From: Beta vulgaris subsp. vulgaris | Taxonomy: Eukaryota; Streptophyta; Magnoliopsida; Caryophyllales; Amaranthaceae | Direction: 5' to 3' | Length of the DNA: 64,000 nt | NCBI RefSeq assembly: GCF_026745355.1 | Contig: NC_079203.1 | Span: forward strand, 38,288,492 to 38,352,491 | In this document: piece by piece, positions 10,709 to 22,900 of the stretch | How the letters are laid out: each line of letters starts with the position of its first letter | Position numbering within the stretch: position 1 is the stretch's first letter | The notes under the pieces: generated by a model | Database searches by the model: none | Told to the model about the DNA's origin: nothing | What the model saw: the letters and a program-made list of their open reading frames with translations, nothing else | Made by a program: the position numbers and the translations under genes

Positions 10709-13700
10709 ATGGGGAAGAAGAAGACTATGAGTGGGTGTTTTTGTTTATATGGTGAGGTGAGGTGCATGATTGGTACTATGGGGTTGATTTTAATGGTGAT
10801 GATGATGGGTGTTGATGGAAATAGTATAGGGGCAAATTGGGGAACACAAGCAACACATCCTTTAGATGGAGAAATAGTTGTTCAAATGTTGAAAGATAAT
10901 GGAATTTCAAAGGTGAAGCTTTTTGAACCAGATGTTAATGCATTAAAAGCTTTAGGTAAGTCAGGAGTTGAGGTTATGATTGGTATTCCAAATGATTTGT
11001 TGGCTGCTTTATCAACTGATGTTAGTGCTGCTGAAAAATGGGTTTCCAAGAATCTTTCCTCTTATGTCTCTTCCCATGGTGTTAATGTCAGGTAAATAAT
11101 CTCTGTTATTAATTTTATACCATGTTTGATTACGGCCATATGATTCATTGATGATTTATGTTACTTCATCCTCTGTCCCTTATTATAAGCACCATTTGCT
11201 ATTTCATGTATGTCTGACCGTTAATATGTTAATTGTTAAGTGAAGTTTATATTATAAGAATTTCGATATTTTTGGAAATAAACTTTAGTAAACTAAGACG
11301 AATTAAATAAGATTTAACTTGATAATATTCTAATCATTAACAGAATCACACGGTTGAAATTAATAAATTTTAACTGTTGAAAAAGGAAATGGAACAGGGA
11401 CTAAAGACTAAGTTTCAATTTCAGCAAAAAAGCGAAATTATAAAGGAAGATACTCGCTCAATTCTTTATTAGACTAATTCATCACATTGAATGTATAAGA
11501 TTAAATATTATGATTTGCATGGGATCTTATTACTTATCAAATTTCAATTTGTAGTTTTAAGATATCAACCTATCATAAATTTGTAATTAAATATATTAAT
11601 GATTAATGGTGTGTCCTACATATTGTGATAAGTAGGGATAGACTACTTTCAGCCATATCAAATACTAACGCACAAGTATGGCCGGGTTTGATTCTCAATT
11701 CTCATGGGGAGGGGAGTTAGGGTAGGTGGGCTTGGCGTAACCCCAATATATGTCCCAAAAGAAACAAAAATCTTTGTATGTGCTATCTACCACCCCCAAT
11801 TATTAATTAGTTTTAGAAGGGAAAGGCTTTTTGGTTATTGATTTGATTTTAGATTTTTTAAAGGTTAAGTATATTAAAGGGTACTAAATTTTGCATAAAG
11901 TTGCAGTTATTGCTCACCTAACTTTCAAAACTTGCAATTTGTTCACCCAACTTTCAAAACTTGCAGCTTGCTCACCCAAATTACTTTTCTATTAGCATGG
12001 TCCACTAACTTTCTGATATTTAATTAAAATAAGAAAACGCACAAGAATCTACAGGAGAGAGAGATAGACAGTAAGAGTGAAAAGGGAACAGGATTAATCT
12101 TCCCATCTTAGTACTACTTCCCATTACACGGACAGTGCAGGGGAGGGAGGTCGTCGGCGCTGGCCAGGGAAGGGCGGCGGCGCGTCAGGGGAAGGCAGCA
12201 ACCCAGGTGGGGTTGAGGAGGAGAGATAAGTAAGGGGGAAGGGGGAGCAGCGAGAAAGAGAGGTGGGAGAAGAGGAGTCTAGCGGGGTAGCATATGGGAT
12301 GGAGGAGAAGGCGGTGGTGCTGGAGGCTGTCAGCAACGGAGCGCGCGGGGTCTGGGCGACAGAGAGGAAGGGGCAGACCGGTGCTGGTGGTGGCCGGAGT
12401 TGTGGGTACTTGGTGTTTGAAACTTTCTGATTTTTGGGTGGAGATGAATAGTGAAATTAGCATATATACTATTTATAGTAAAATTTAGGAATTAAACTTT
12501 ATTAAACTAATACTCCCTCCGTCCCATAATATAGTGCTTAAATTCCTTTTTTGGTGTCCCAAAATGTTGTGCCTATTTTCTCTTTTTGTCAATTTATTTG
12601 GACTAAATTATCCTTAATTTCTGCACAAACTTTCCAAAATACCCCTATTTTTCTCTCAAAACATGTGACCCCATTTATTGTTTTACACCATTCCAAGGAA
12701 CATTTATTGCCTTTTGATTTTATTTAAAGGAAAAAGAAAATAAATAACTAGTTTCAATACAAAAGTATAAAAAAGTACTTCATTAAATATATTTTTTTGG
12801 AAATCCTACCACTCATTCCATTTTCCTTAATTCCCGTGAAAGATGAGAAGTAAGCACTATATTATGGGACGGAGGGAGTAGATACTTAATGTTGAAAAAT
12901 ACGTGAGGATTAAGGTGTTCTAGAATGTCTTGGGAAATAAGGAGAGAGAAAACTTGAGGAAGAAGATGAATGGTGTGGTCATGGTGATTTTCTATTTTTG
13001 AAAAATTTCTAATTCTTTTGCTATTACTTAAATTAGTATTTTCCTACTTTCTTTTATTATACCACCATATTAACTTAACTTATTTTATCAAATACTTGAT
13101 TTTATTTTGTTTTAAATATATTATATAAGTGATTAAATAAATAAATTTTAAATAATTTATTTAAGCTAATTATTAATGTTAATCAAGTTTAAATTTTCGG
13201 GATATTACAAAGAAGGAGAAGTGGGTGTTAATTGGAGAATTAACACCCACTTCTCCTTCTTTGTAATATCCCAAGATCTCGGATCGAATCAATATTGATA
13301 TACCGAATGAAGAAAAAACACATTTTTTTTGGAACCATAAATAGCCAGATTAAGTTATTGTTGGGAACTAAATTTTTGTCCTGTAAAGTATAACTGTCAT
13401 TCTCGTTTTTTGGACCACACAACTTTTTTTGTATATTAAATTCGAAGTTAACAGAAAAGTTAATAGCATTGTACTTTGAGTGAGCAAAGTGCAACTTTTG
13501 AAATTTGGGTGAGCAAATTGTAACTTTATGCAAAGTTTAGTACCCTTTAATATACTTCACTCACATTTATTAGTGCTCAGTACTATTCCAAGCGTATTTT
13601 TTGTTCTTGGGAATGAAAAGACTCAATGAGAAATTAATGATTGAGATGGATATAATGTTTACCTAGTGGGTACCCGATCAAACTTCAACCAACTAAACTA

Positions 13701-15604
13701 GTTGACATTCTCAATATTTTTTTTAGGGTGCTTTAATGGTGGTTCGAGTACAGACTAGTTTACGTGCAAACAAAAGGTTCTCTTACGGATGATAGTGGAG
13801 CTAGACTAACGGAATCTCTAAATAAGGCAACCAAAAGCTCCATTTTGAAAGATCATATACAAGGCGGTTAAGGTCATGTGCAGGGTGACCGTGAGCAACT
13901 GTACATGCTCCAAAATATGAGGGGTCCAATTCTATTAGTTGTCTATAATTAAAGTTAGGTTTTTCTTCGTCTTTAATAGACAACTAATAGAATTGGACCC
14001 CTCATATTTTGGAGCATGTACAGTTGCTCACGGTCACCCTGCACATGACCTTAACCGCCTCGTATATGATCTTTCAAAATGGAGCTTTTGGTTGCCTTAT
14101 TTAGAGATTCCGTTAGTCTAGCTCCACTATCATCCGTAAGAGAACCTTTTGTTTGCACGTAAACTAGTCTGTACTCGAACCTTGTATATAGACTTTGTCT
14201 CGTAGTTTTCACTCATTAAAACACCTGCTGATCGATACAAACATGCATGTCTGATGTGGTTACATCACTGCATACTTAGTTCGCGTGCTGTAACATTGTT
14301 TCTCCTTGTGTCTTTCGTCTTCCATCAGATATGTTGCAGTTGGTAATGAACCGTTTTTGAAGACATTGAATGGGACATATGATGCAATGACACTTCCAGC
14401 ACTTCAAAACATCCAATCAGCACTAATAAAAGCTGGCTTAGCCAATCAAGTGAAGGTCACTATCCCTCTGAATGCGGATGTATACCAAACCTCGTCCAAT
14501 GTCCCTTCTGGTGGAGACTTTCGCTCAGACATCAATGACCTTATGTTGAAGATCGTCAAATTCTTGAATGACAATGCATGTCCTATAACCATCAATATCT
14601 ACCCCTTTATAAGCCTTTATAATGACCCCAACTTCCCTGCAGACTACGCCTTCTTTGATGGATTTTCATCTCCTCTGGATGACAATGGAAAGACCTATAC
14701 CAATGTTTTTGATGCTAATTATGACACACTTGTTTGGTCCCTTCAGAAGAACGGGTTTCCAAATATGTCGATTATTGTTGGAGAGATCGGATGGCCAACC
14801 GATGGAGACAATAATGCTAACCCTACCACTGCTCGAAGATTCAATCAAGGGTTAGTTAATCATCTCTCAGCAGGCAAAGGTAAACACATCAGTACATATG
14901 TACATTGTTATAGTAGCTTTCTGTAAATTTTAATATCCTAAATGCATAATATTTAGCATAATACTGCTGTCACTATTCTAATAATTATGATCAAATGCTT
15001 AACAGGTACTCCTATGAGGCCCAGTGGTCCTATTGATGTTTACCTTTTTAGCCTCATCGACGAGGATGACAAAAGTATCCTACCAGGGAACTTTGAGAGG
15101 CACTGGGGGATCTTCAACTATGACGGAACCCCAAAGTACCAGCTTAACCTCGGACTGGCTAAAATTGGGTCTGTCATGCCAGCCAAAGGGGTTCAATATC
15201 TCGAAAAAAAATGGTGCGTTATGTCTTCCTCAGCTAATTTAACGGATCCACAAATAGCCTCGAGTGTGAGCTATGCTTGTGAAAGAGCTGATTGTACGAG
15301 CCTAGGGGATGGAACATCATGCAGTAATCTGGATGTACAGGGGAATATATCTTACGCGTTTAACAGCTATTATCAGGAACAAAATCAGCAGGACAAAGCA
15401 TGCCAATTTCCAAATGGTCTTTCTACGATAACAACGAAGGATCCGTCTTCTGGGACATGTCGGTTTATTGTTCAGATTAAGAGTGAGACAAGTTCAAGGT
15501 TAAGCAGCAGTGCAGGTCATGGTTCTGGTTTGAGGTCTGGTTCTGTAAAAGCTCCTGTTAGTTTTGTAGCCTTAGTGTTCATAATTGTTATTACTATTTT
15601 GTAA
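10709..15604 (+). CDS. GPI-anchored glucan endo-1,3-beta-glucosidase (GH17 + X8)
   Basis: Three exons: 10709-11091, 14330 region (14329-14879) and 15006-15604, joined at GT-AG sites into 510 residues. Residues 1-37 form a signal peptide with hydrophobic core [15 protein letters not shown]. The GH17 barrel (about 40-365) holds the general acid Glu135 (VGNEPFL) and the nucleophile Glu280 ([10 protein letters not shown]). An X8/CBM43 domain at 380-464 has the expected six cysteines (382, 403, 408, 417, 444, 463). A Ser/Gly linker and a hydrophobic tail ([14 protein letters not shown]) indicate a GPI anchor. The enzyme would cut callose-type 1,3-beta-glucan at the cell wall or plasmodesmata. Motifs such as [17 protein letters not shown] place it with the glucosidase-8-like group, from recall. 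The frame is intact. ATG 10709 is preferred over an upstream in-frame TTG. Intron 1 is long (3.2 kb) and full of inverted repeats. Confidence 0.93.
12513..12878. mobile_element. Stowaway MITE (CTCCCTCCGT ends, TA target)
   Basis: Begins CTCCCTCCGTCCCATAATAT and ends in its near-perfect inverse, flanked by TA at 12511-12512 and 12879-12880. It is 366 bp and non-coding. It is nested in the larger TIR element of glucanase intron 1. The TA target and CTCCCTCCGT terminus are the recognised Stowaway (Tc1/mariner) signature. Confidence 0.9.
13199..13272. repeat. Near-perfect 74 bp palindrome (35 bp arms, 4 nt loop)
   Basis: The arms 13199-13233 and 13238-13272 are exact reverse complements around a GGAG loop. 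The arm carries GAAGGAGAAGTGGGTGTTAA. It lies in intron 1 of the glucanase gene, within the TIR element. The transcript would form a tight hairpin. Confidence 0.9.
13741..14181. repeat. 206 bp inverted repeat with 29 bp loop in glucanase intron 1
   Basis: The arms 13741-13946 and 13976-14181 are reverse complements with, as far as I can see, one mismatch (ATACAAGG against the inverse of CCTCGTAT). The arm therefore reads the same open frame on both strands. It ends about 150 bp before exon 2, so it is transcribed with the gene and would fold into a very long hairpin. It could be a foldback or MITE element or a local inverted duplication. No target duplication was found. Confidence 0.9.
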
Positions 15605-16131
15605 AATTTCTGCTGAAGTAGTATTCCAATTCTCTCTTTTAAATGTTTCTGTTTGCCTCATGGTTGTCAGATTTGTTTTGTGAATCATAGGCTGTACCAA
15701 TTACCATTCTGAAGACTGAAATGGTTAAATATAATTAGTTGATGTGTTGAGATGGAATACTTGACTTCTCTAGAATCTGAGAGAATCATTTGCTGCTTTC
15801 TTCTATCTTTCTTTCCCATTATTCATTATTGGGGTTTGGTTTTGATGTGCAACCACAACCTCCTCTGTTTGAAATCCATGAAAATCCTTTGAAAAGGATC
15901 GGATCTTGTAGGAGTTTTAGATAGCATGACTTCTTGGACGAAAAACTGATCAACAATAAAAGAAGAGATTATGAGTCTTTCTCTCCAACTTATTTTCAGA
16001 TCAGTTCAGTCGCAATGAGTTCAGTCGCAATCAGTTCAATTCAGTTGCAATTAGTTCAGTTCAGTTGCAATCAGTTCAGTTCAGTTCAGCACATCTCAAC
16101 TCAAATTATCATTTTTATTAGTTATAATTTA
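15605..16131. other. Glucanase 3' flank and AGTTCAGTT-rich tract
   Basis: The 3' UTR probably runs to about 15700-15760. From 16000 to 16100 the sequence is a loose array of TCAGTTCAGTTGCAATCAGT words, which resume at 16500-16560 on the far side of the MITE at 16132. The two tracts were probably one before the insertion. No gene is seen. Confidence 0.45.
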
Positions 16132-16487
16132 ATAAAAATTGACAATAGAGGTTAAAACTTTGGGTAATAATTTTTAAAAGGTCTGAACTATTGATTAACC
16201 TGTATAGCTCCCAACTTTAAGGGGTGTTAACTTTTAACACGCCTTAGTGACTTGAAACTGGCATAATATGTCATAACTTGCAAAACTTGGGTCACACTAG
16301 AAGGGTTAATTGAGGGAAATAAGTAGGAAATAGGTGAGATTTTGAAGAAAAAAAATCGTCAGTTTTAAGTCATCTAGGCCCACCAAAAGTTAAGACCTCT
16401 AAAGTTGGGACATATACAGGTTAATCAATAGTTCAAACCTTTTAAAACTTATCGTCCAAAGTTCAGACCTATATTGTCATTTTTTCC
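16132..16487. mobile_element. MITE with ~80 bp TIRs, 9 bp TSD (MULE-like)
   Basis: The left TIR contains TTGACAATA, then AAAAGGTCTGAACTATTGAT and TAACCTGTATAGCTCCCAAC. The right end repeats these inverted with a few changes. TATAATTTA occurs at 16123-16131 and 16488-16496 (the identity extends to 11 bp), as expected of a 9 bp Mutator-type target duplication. It is non-coding and split the AGTTCAGTT tract. Confidence 0.7.
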
Positions 16488-16496
16488 TATAATTTA

Positions 16497-18285
16497 ATTT
16501 ATTTCAGTTCAATTCAGTTCAGTTGCAATCAGTTCAATTCAACTCGGATCAGTTCAGTTGTTTTATGTCGAAAAGAACATACCCTATATATGTTCGAAAA
16601 TTAAAGAAGTTATTTACATGAAGACAATAAAAATTATAGATCGATCCTTAAAATCTTGCAAGTTAGATCTCATAATCTTGCAACAATCTTCTCTTAAATT
16701 TTTAGGCTTAGTTGTGGTTATTTGACACATAAAAGGCTCTTAAAAAGCATTCGGATTTGCACAACCTTAATCTCTCAATGAAATTATCCCCACCTTTTTT
16801 TTAAGGGAAACCTAACACAAAACTCTAATTCACCTAAGGAAAACAATTTTAAAACCCTAATAAGACTAGAACTAGGGTATCTGCTACACGAGTACACCAA
16901 CAAGGCAACAATCCATCTTGTTCTAATAACATGGCTAACAGCCTAACACAACCAAATTAGTGAACTAAACCATTAGTTATGCATTAAAAACCAAGCACCA
17001 GCATGAGGCGCAAAAACATAAAATAAGCTTGAGCAAGTTCATAAACTAAATTAAACAAGGGGAAACTTAATATAGTCCCAAATTATTAGTCTAACATGTA
17101 AAAAGTGTTAGAATTCGTGTTTGGGGAGGTTAAAAATCATAAGAAGAATAAGATGAGAATATGTCTCTATGTGAGAATACTTTTTTATGTGAGAATGAAT
17201 CTCATCCATAGGTTTAGGCTTAATCAAGTGGCTCACGTTTTTTCAAACAATAGAAACTAAACTAATTTTTCTCTCATCTAAAACAGTCGCCCGAACAACT
17301 TTTTTTCTCTCTCTCACGCGTTGAACTTAATCTTTGGAAATCACGACATTCTAGGATTACATAAAAAATTATATTTGAAGGATGACTATATATGTATAAC
17401 GGTCATTACATGTCATCTGTGTTCTAGCTGTTTTTTTTTGGTCCATTAAAGCTAAAATTGAAGATGATTACCAAGAGAATCAAGAAAACGAGCCTGCAAA
17501 ACTATGAGAAAATATCATAGTGACCATGTGTTACTTCATAATAACCCATCTATCACATGTTTAAAGAAATTAGTCAAGAAAAAAATAATATATACTATTT
17601 CCATATCATGGTGACCCTCTACTATATTATAGTAACCAATACAACCCTTCTTCTATATCATGGTGACCCTCTGCTATATCATAGTAACCAACACACTTTC
17701 TGGCAAAAATAGTCTGGAATCCGCAAATAATCGAACTAAAGCTCCTTGAACGACGATACATAGGAGAGAAAAAGAGAAGATGTACTATGCAAAACTTTAT
17801 AGAGAGAAAAAAAAAGTAGCGTGAAAGGGGTGGGGAAGAAGAGGTAAGGGGTTAAACTAAATTACGAAAATATCATTACTCATAAGTGTATTTAGAATGA
17901 TTAGATTAGATTAGATTCAAAGGTCTAAATTTGTTCTTACATAAAAAAATGTTCTCACATAGAGGAGGTATTCTCGCAAGAGTCATCCACTCTGTCTCTC
18001 TCTCTATATATATTATATATGATGTCTAATGTTCTCACTGCTTTAAGATCCCACTCCAAATCACAAATAAAAATTGAACCTCTGTTGGCCTAATATGGTG
18101 GCCTACTATTGTTTTCCTTGATTGCTTCCACCATTTTATGATCTCATAAGCTTTTATGTAAATGGTATATATATATGTTAAATTATGAGAGATAATTTAT
18201 CTTTGTTTAGAATTTTATACTTGCATAAATGTACTCTAATATACTGTCTCAAAATACAAGATAAAACATGATTGAATTGAAACTA
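16497..18285. other. Repeat-derived spacer, no gene seen
   Basis: 16790-16860 has a poly-T-led stretch that may be an antisense retroposon tail. About 17150-17990 looks like another MITE: CTCTATGTGAGAATACTTTT at the left is mirrored by AAAATGTTCTCACATAGAGG at the right, with TATCATGGTGACC / TATCATAGTAACC repeats in the middle (17540-17700). Ends were not fixed. A short TC microsatellite lies at 17990-18005. Confidence 0.4.
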
Positions 18286-18547
18286 TCTATACTAATATAT
18301 TAAAAGGCGTGCGTAAACCAAGAACGGTGCCACGTGGCGCTCTCCCTAGGGAGTTTTAGATCATGTAATCCATGTACAATAAAAAAATTAGAAATTGCAT
18401 AGTATAGGTTTTGATCCCGTGACCTCAAGTTCATGTACTAAAGTTTTATCCACTAGACCAAGTAGTATTTAGTGTTATCATATCAAAGTACAATATTAAT
18501 AAATGAAAATTTTCTTACCCGGTGCATAGCCCGGACCTAATAACTAG
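18286..18547 (+). mobile_element. Short non-autonomous Helitron
   Basis: Begins TCTATACTAATATATTAAAA and ends CTAG after a small hairpin-forming stretch (CCCGGTGCATAGCCCGGACC). It is inserted between A (18285) and T (18548), which is the Helitron rule (5' TC, 3' CTRR, AT target). It is 262 bp and non-coding. On its minus strand it holds a tRNA-like piece: GGTCTAGTGGATAAA resembles box A and GGGATCAAAACC resembles box B. Confidence 0.85.
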
Positions 18548-18895
18548 TTAGTATCTATTACTTGTAAGTTGTAAGATTTATTACATTAGTTTAGGAGTAA
18601 GTTTTCCATTAGTACTTTTTAATTGGTCAGATTGTAATTTCTCGCCTTTTATGAAAAATTTGAAAAAGACAAATTTTGAACAATTCATTTTCATTATTGC
18701 TACTAGTTGCTGAATTTTAGAAGTTTATTCTTGAGGCTCGAGTAACAATTTGGGTCCAAATTATCACAACTATTCACAAATTTAGAATTTGCATCATAAT
18801 ATCGAAAATTATTAAGATAGATGGTCTAATTTGAAATAAAAATAGACTTAGTTACTAAATGAGTTAAGCTAGTTAGGCAAAAGAAGTTATCCTAG

Positions 18896-19447
18896 TTTTT
18901 TTTTTTTTTGAAAGTAACATTAATTCATTGATTCAAAGCCATACGACATCTACAATAAAAGTCAAAACTAAACAAATACATATAAAATGAAATAAATACA
19001 ATTCTAATATGATAAAACCACGATCGTTGAGTAGATCTAACACTTCTGAAAACCCTTGTCTTTCACATCGCTGTTTGATGAAGCCTTCTGCAAGAAGATC
19101 TATCGATCTTTTGTAGTTTTGAAGTAGAATCGAATTCAATTCAAGTGATTGTAAACGAAGTCTTGACATCTGTTGCAACTCCGCACAAATTTTGATCAAC
19201 AAATCAACATCTTGAAATACAGAAAAACCCAAAAACAAATTCTCTAAATAGAGATAAAACCCAATATATGGGTCGACATAACCCAATATATGGGTAGAAA
19301 AACTCTCCATTAGAGAGAGATTAAGATTTATTAGAAATATAAACGTAAAAAACTAGTAATAAAATAGATTGAAAATGAGGGTTTTGTGGGAGAGGAGAGA
19401 GAAGAGAGAAAAAAGAGGAGAGAGGAGGCGGCCAAAATTTTTTGTAA
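18896..19447 (-). mobile_element. Retroposed insert (LINE/SINE-type), poly-T led, 13 bp TSD
   Basis: A poly-T run at the left marks the poly-A end of a minus-strand insert. GAAGTTATCCTAG (18883-18895) and GAAATTATCCTAG (19448-19460) flank it, a 13 bp target duplication with one change. The minus-strand 5' end starts with a pyrimidine-rich leader after GGCCGCC. A 125-codon frame (18933-19310) has no domain I know. It is a truncated non-LTR retrotransposon or a retroposed transcript. Confidence 0.65.
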
Positions 19448-19999
19448 GAAATTATCCTAGTTATTATTGAGTTAATTCTTCTTTTAATATTGAATAACTA
19501 TTGTCTAATTTTAATTTAAAAGTAAGCTATAAGACAAACTCTAAAAAAAATAAAAATGATTTCTCCTGGATAAGGCCATTAATGCTCTGTGCATATCTAT
19601 GTCTGTATCTCCTTCGTCCTCCCAATTCAAATTTTAGAACGCATCATTTCCTCTCTCTTCTTTCTTGCTGTAGTCACTCGAGGTAAATTTACTGTTTTAA
19701 TTTTTCTGGGGAAGAGTTAAATTTTACTGCCGCTGAAATTAGGATTTGGGATTGAAAATTTTGCTGAATTTGATGATATGGGTTTATTTTCTTCTTTACT
19801 GTTCAAGGGTATGAATGATGGGAATTAGGGTTCTCCAATTCGATTTTATTAAGTTATAATTAGCATCTTATATCAGTTGCAAACTTTTAACATCCAGTAA
19901 TTTGTTGCGTGTTTCATTTCATTGAAAATTGAGAATCATATTGGTTGTTCATAGATTGTAGCAAGATAAGATTCAAAAAGTTGAGTTTGAGTGGGAAAA

Positions 20000-22900
20000 A
20001 TGGTGGCATTGGCGAGTTTGCCTTATCCCTTTGCCACCTTTATGACATACAAGGCTCACAAATTATCTAGAACTACCATGATTCGATCCTCGATTCGTGT
20101 ACCCTCATCGTCTTTGAGGCGTACAAAGAGGAAAAACTACTTGCGTCCTAAGATCCTTAAAACCTTTACTAAACCCTATAATATTCCTCTGGAAGATCCA
20201 ATAGTAGCCCCCATTCAGCCAATTGAACCAAATATTGAGGTTTCGATAGAGCCTACAGCTGAGGAATTGGTCTCTAGCTTTGTCGAAGAATTGGAGACGA
20301 CAGTTGGTGGAGATGGTTCTGGGATGAGTCAAGTAGAGGTTGTTAGAGATTTGGAAGCTCGAAATTCGGTGGGTTTTGGTGGATTTTCAGGTCCTACCGT
20401 TGTTAGGATTGTTGGTTCATTTGTGGGACTTTTTATTCTACAGACAGTTGTAACTATTTGGGTAACGAGTTCTGATAGTTACAAAGAGAAGGATGGCAAT
20501 TTGGTAACGGGGGATCAGAAAAAGGATCCTAGGTTGCAGATGCGAGAAGCAGAAGTGGGGATTGATGGGAATGCTTTTATTAGGAATTGGGCTGGTATGA
20601 ATGTGGATGAGGCAGAAATGAAAGCTAAGATTACTGAAATAAGAAAGATGGCATCGGAGGTCAGAGAGGCTGAGAAAAAGAAGAAGGTAGAGAATGGTGA
20701 AGCAGATTTTGAGGATGTGAGTGATGATGAAGATGATAGTGAGGATGTTGAGAGTGATAGTTCTAAGATCAATAGTGGTATTGTGAAGGAAGTTGATGGG
20801 CGGTTGAGTAAGTTGAGGAAAAGGTATGCAGCACCCCCACTGAATGTTAATTTATTGAATAAATCAGGGGAGGCTTGGAAGGAGGGGAAAAATGAGGGTT
20901 TGGATGATAAAAAACAAGACAATATGTTGTTTGTTAAGAAGAAGGATAAATTTAGAGGTCAAGTGGCTACAACCAAAGATAAACCTAAAGGATTTCAAGT
21001 TACAAATGGTGTAAGAGAAAAGCAGAGTAATATGGATGATGAGAAACTAGTTGAGAGAACTGAAATTAGTAATGATGTAAACGGGAAAATGAATGTTCTT
21101 GATGGCACGGTTTCTGAAAAGAACGATAATAGTATGGATAAAGAAGAGACGATACCAGTATCTCAAAAATCTACTCCATCAGAAGGTTCTAGGAAGATGT
21201 CTGAGAACAAGAGTGCAGAAAAGAAGTTGGACGAGGAAACAAATAGTTCAATAGCCTATGGAAGCAATGGGACACCAAAAAAGTTGAGCAAGGGAATGAA
21301 TGGGGGTGCCAAACCAGAAAGAGGTTCAACATCCCTGCAAAGTAACGGTTCAGCCAAAAAGTTGAGCAAGGAAATGAACAAGGGTTCAGAAAGAGGTAAT
21401 CCTATTGTTCAATATGTTGTCAACAAACATTGTAGCCTTCTTATGCCTGTCAATCATGATTGCTGAATCTGTTTTTTTTTTTTATGTTTTACAATTCAAA
21501 GTACTTCCTTCGGAAATTGCCTCTTTCTTGTTGTCTTGAGAAGATAAGCCTAATTTTGATCAGTAAAAGGTAAGACAAAAGCTTTTGGGAAGCGGAAACG
21601 CGGAATATATGGCAAGGCTTCCATTCTAATGGATGAATGCTAGGTCTTAGGTCTGGTTTTAGAGATGTATGAAGATTAGAAGTAAATACTTTCTTTAATT
21701 AAGGTTTTTGTTTTGTTGGAGGTTCATCTAACCTCATGATTCCTGAAGGTATTGGGATTCAGGAGTTAGAATGATACTTTCATTTAAATAAGCTTTTGTC
21801 ACCTCAGAGGTATAGTGTTGATTTCGCACTAAACTCATCTGCTATAAATAAATGGATAGTTACCCAAGTTCTTTGTGTGCTGTGCAAATAATCCAAGAAG
21901 CCCAAGCATACCAGAGACAGAGTTTCCTTGATGATCGAGTAGTTCATGTTCTGCACATTGGGCTAAATGATGTAATGGAGATTTCACATGGTAGTCTGAA
22001 GAGAGTAAACCACTAGAGATTTGGCGGTTGAGAGAATGATTGGAAACTTAAAATGTATGCCTCGTACAATGTAAATTTTTTATAATGACATGATATTTAT
22101 TACATTAGAAGTCTTGATAAAGATTTTAAGGACAAATCTAAAAAGTTAACTTTAAGAAGTTTCATGAGAACCATGGCATGAAAAGAAATCCAGAAAGGAA
22201 AGAAAGAGGATGTTTATCTTACATGCTTTCTAGACATTATTTGTATTTTTGGAATTAATTAATTGTTCTTTTTGATCTGAATTGCTTTTGTTTTTTTGAA
22301 AATTGCTATTTTCAACCTCACAATGTTCAGTTACTCTATTTCGCCATTTTTGTGGTACTAATCGAGACCATTTTATCTCTTATGTAGTGTGTTATCTTAG
22401 TCATGCTATCTAATTGGAATATGGTCGCTGGTGTATACTTCACTTTAAATTGGATGGCTTTCAGAATACTAGGTTTCATTTCTGCTGTTGATAATTGACT
22501 GTACCTAAATAAAAAAATCTTTTATGCATCTTTCAGTTATTTGTTAAATCTTTAGGTTTTGTCCAGGACTGTGGCAATGAGAAAATTTTGGGTGAGGGTA
22601 CTGGAGTAAAAATGTCCAGAAGTGCTGCTAATCAAGATAAAAGGAAGTTAAATAAGGATGTCGCCCCAACAACATCCGAGACGTTTGCAGCACCACAAAG
22701 GAAAGACCAACCTAATTCTGACAAACTGAGAAGCAATTTGACCCGGAGCACAGACAAGAACAAGCAAGAAAATGTTGATCCTTGGTGGTCAAGGCTTCCA
22801 TATGTTCTTGTGAGTAGATATATCCTGCCGATCTTTGTTTCTCATTCTTTCGTAGTGGTTATTACCACAAACTTAATTATGTCAGGTCATCATTGTAATT

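Larger units (their letters stand above)
11868..13557. mobile_element. TIR transposon inside glucanase intron 1, GC-rich core
   Basis: AAGTATATTAAAGGGTACTA at the left is matched by its reverse complement at the right. The similarity runs inward ~110 bp through repeated GCTCACCCAAATT / ACTTTCAAAACTTGCA words. Between the ends lie a GC-rich patch at 12124-12420 (unlike the AT-rich surroundings), a nested Stowaway MITE (12513-12878) and a 74 bp palindrome (13199-13272). No transposase is visible. A foreign-looking GC-rich interior is the pattern of gene-fragment capture by MULE-type elements, but I recognise no gene in it. No clear target duplication was found. Confidence 0.5.

Noticed and set aside
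13801..14121. Two 60-codon frames with the same peptide on opposite strands
   Set aside because: They are the two arms of the 206 bp inverted repeat inside an intron. The glucanase exons join perfectly without them.
14306..14926. A separate single-exon gene at glucanase exon 2
   Set aside because: The first residues and the last ~15 are intron; phases and splice sites join it to exons 1 and 3.
20515..20922. Ser/Phe-rich minus-strand frame of 135 codons
   Set aside because: It is the antisense of the acidic, Lys-rich part of the plus-strand exon 1.
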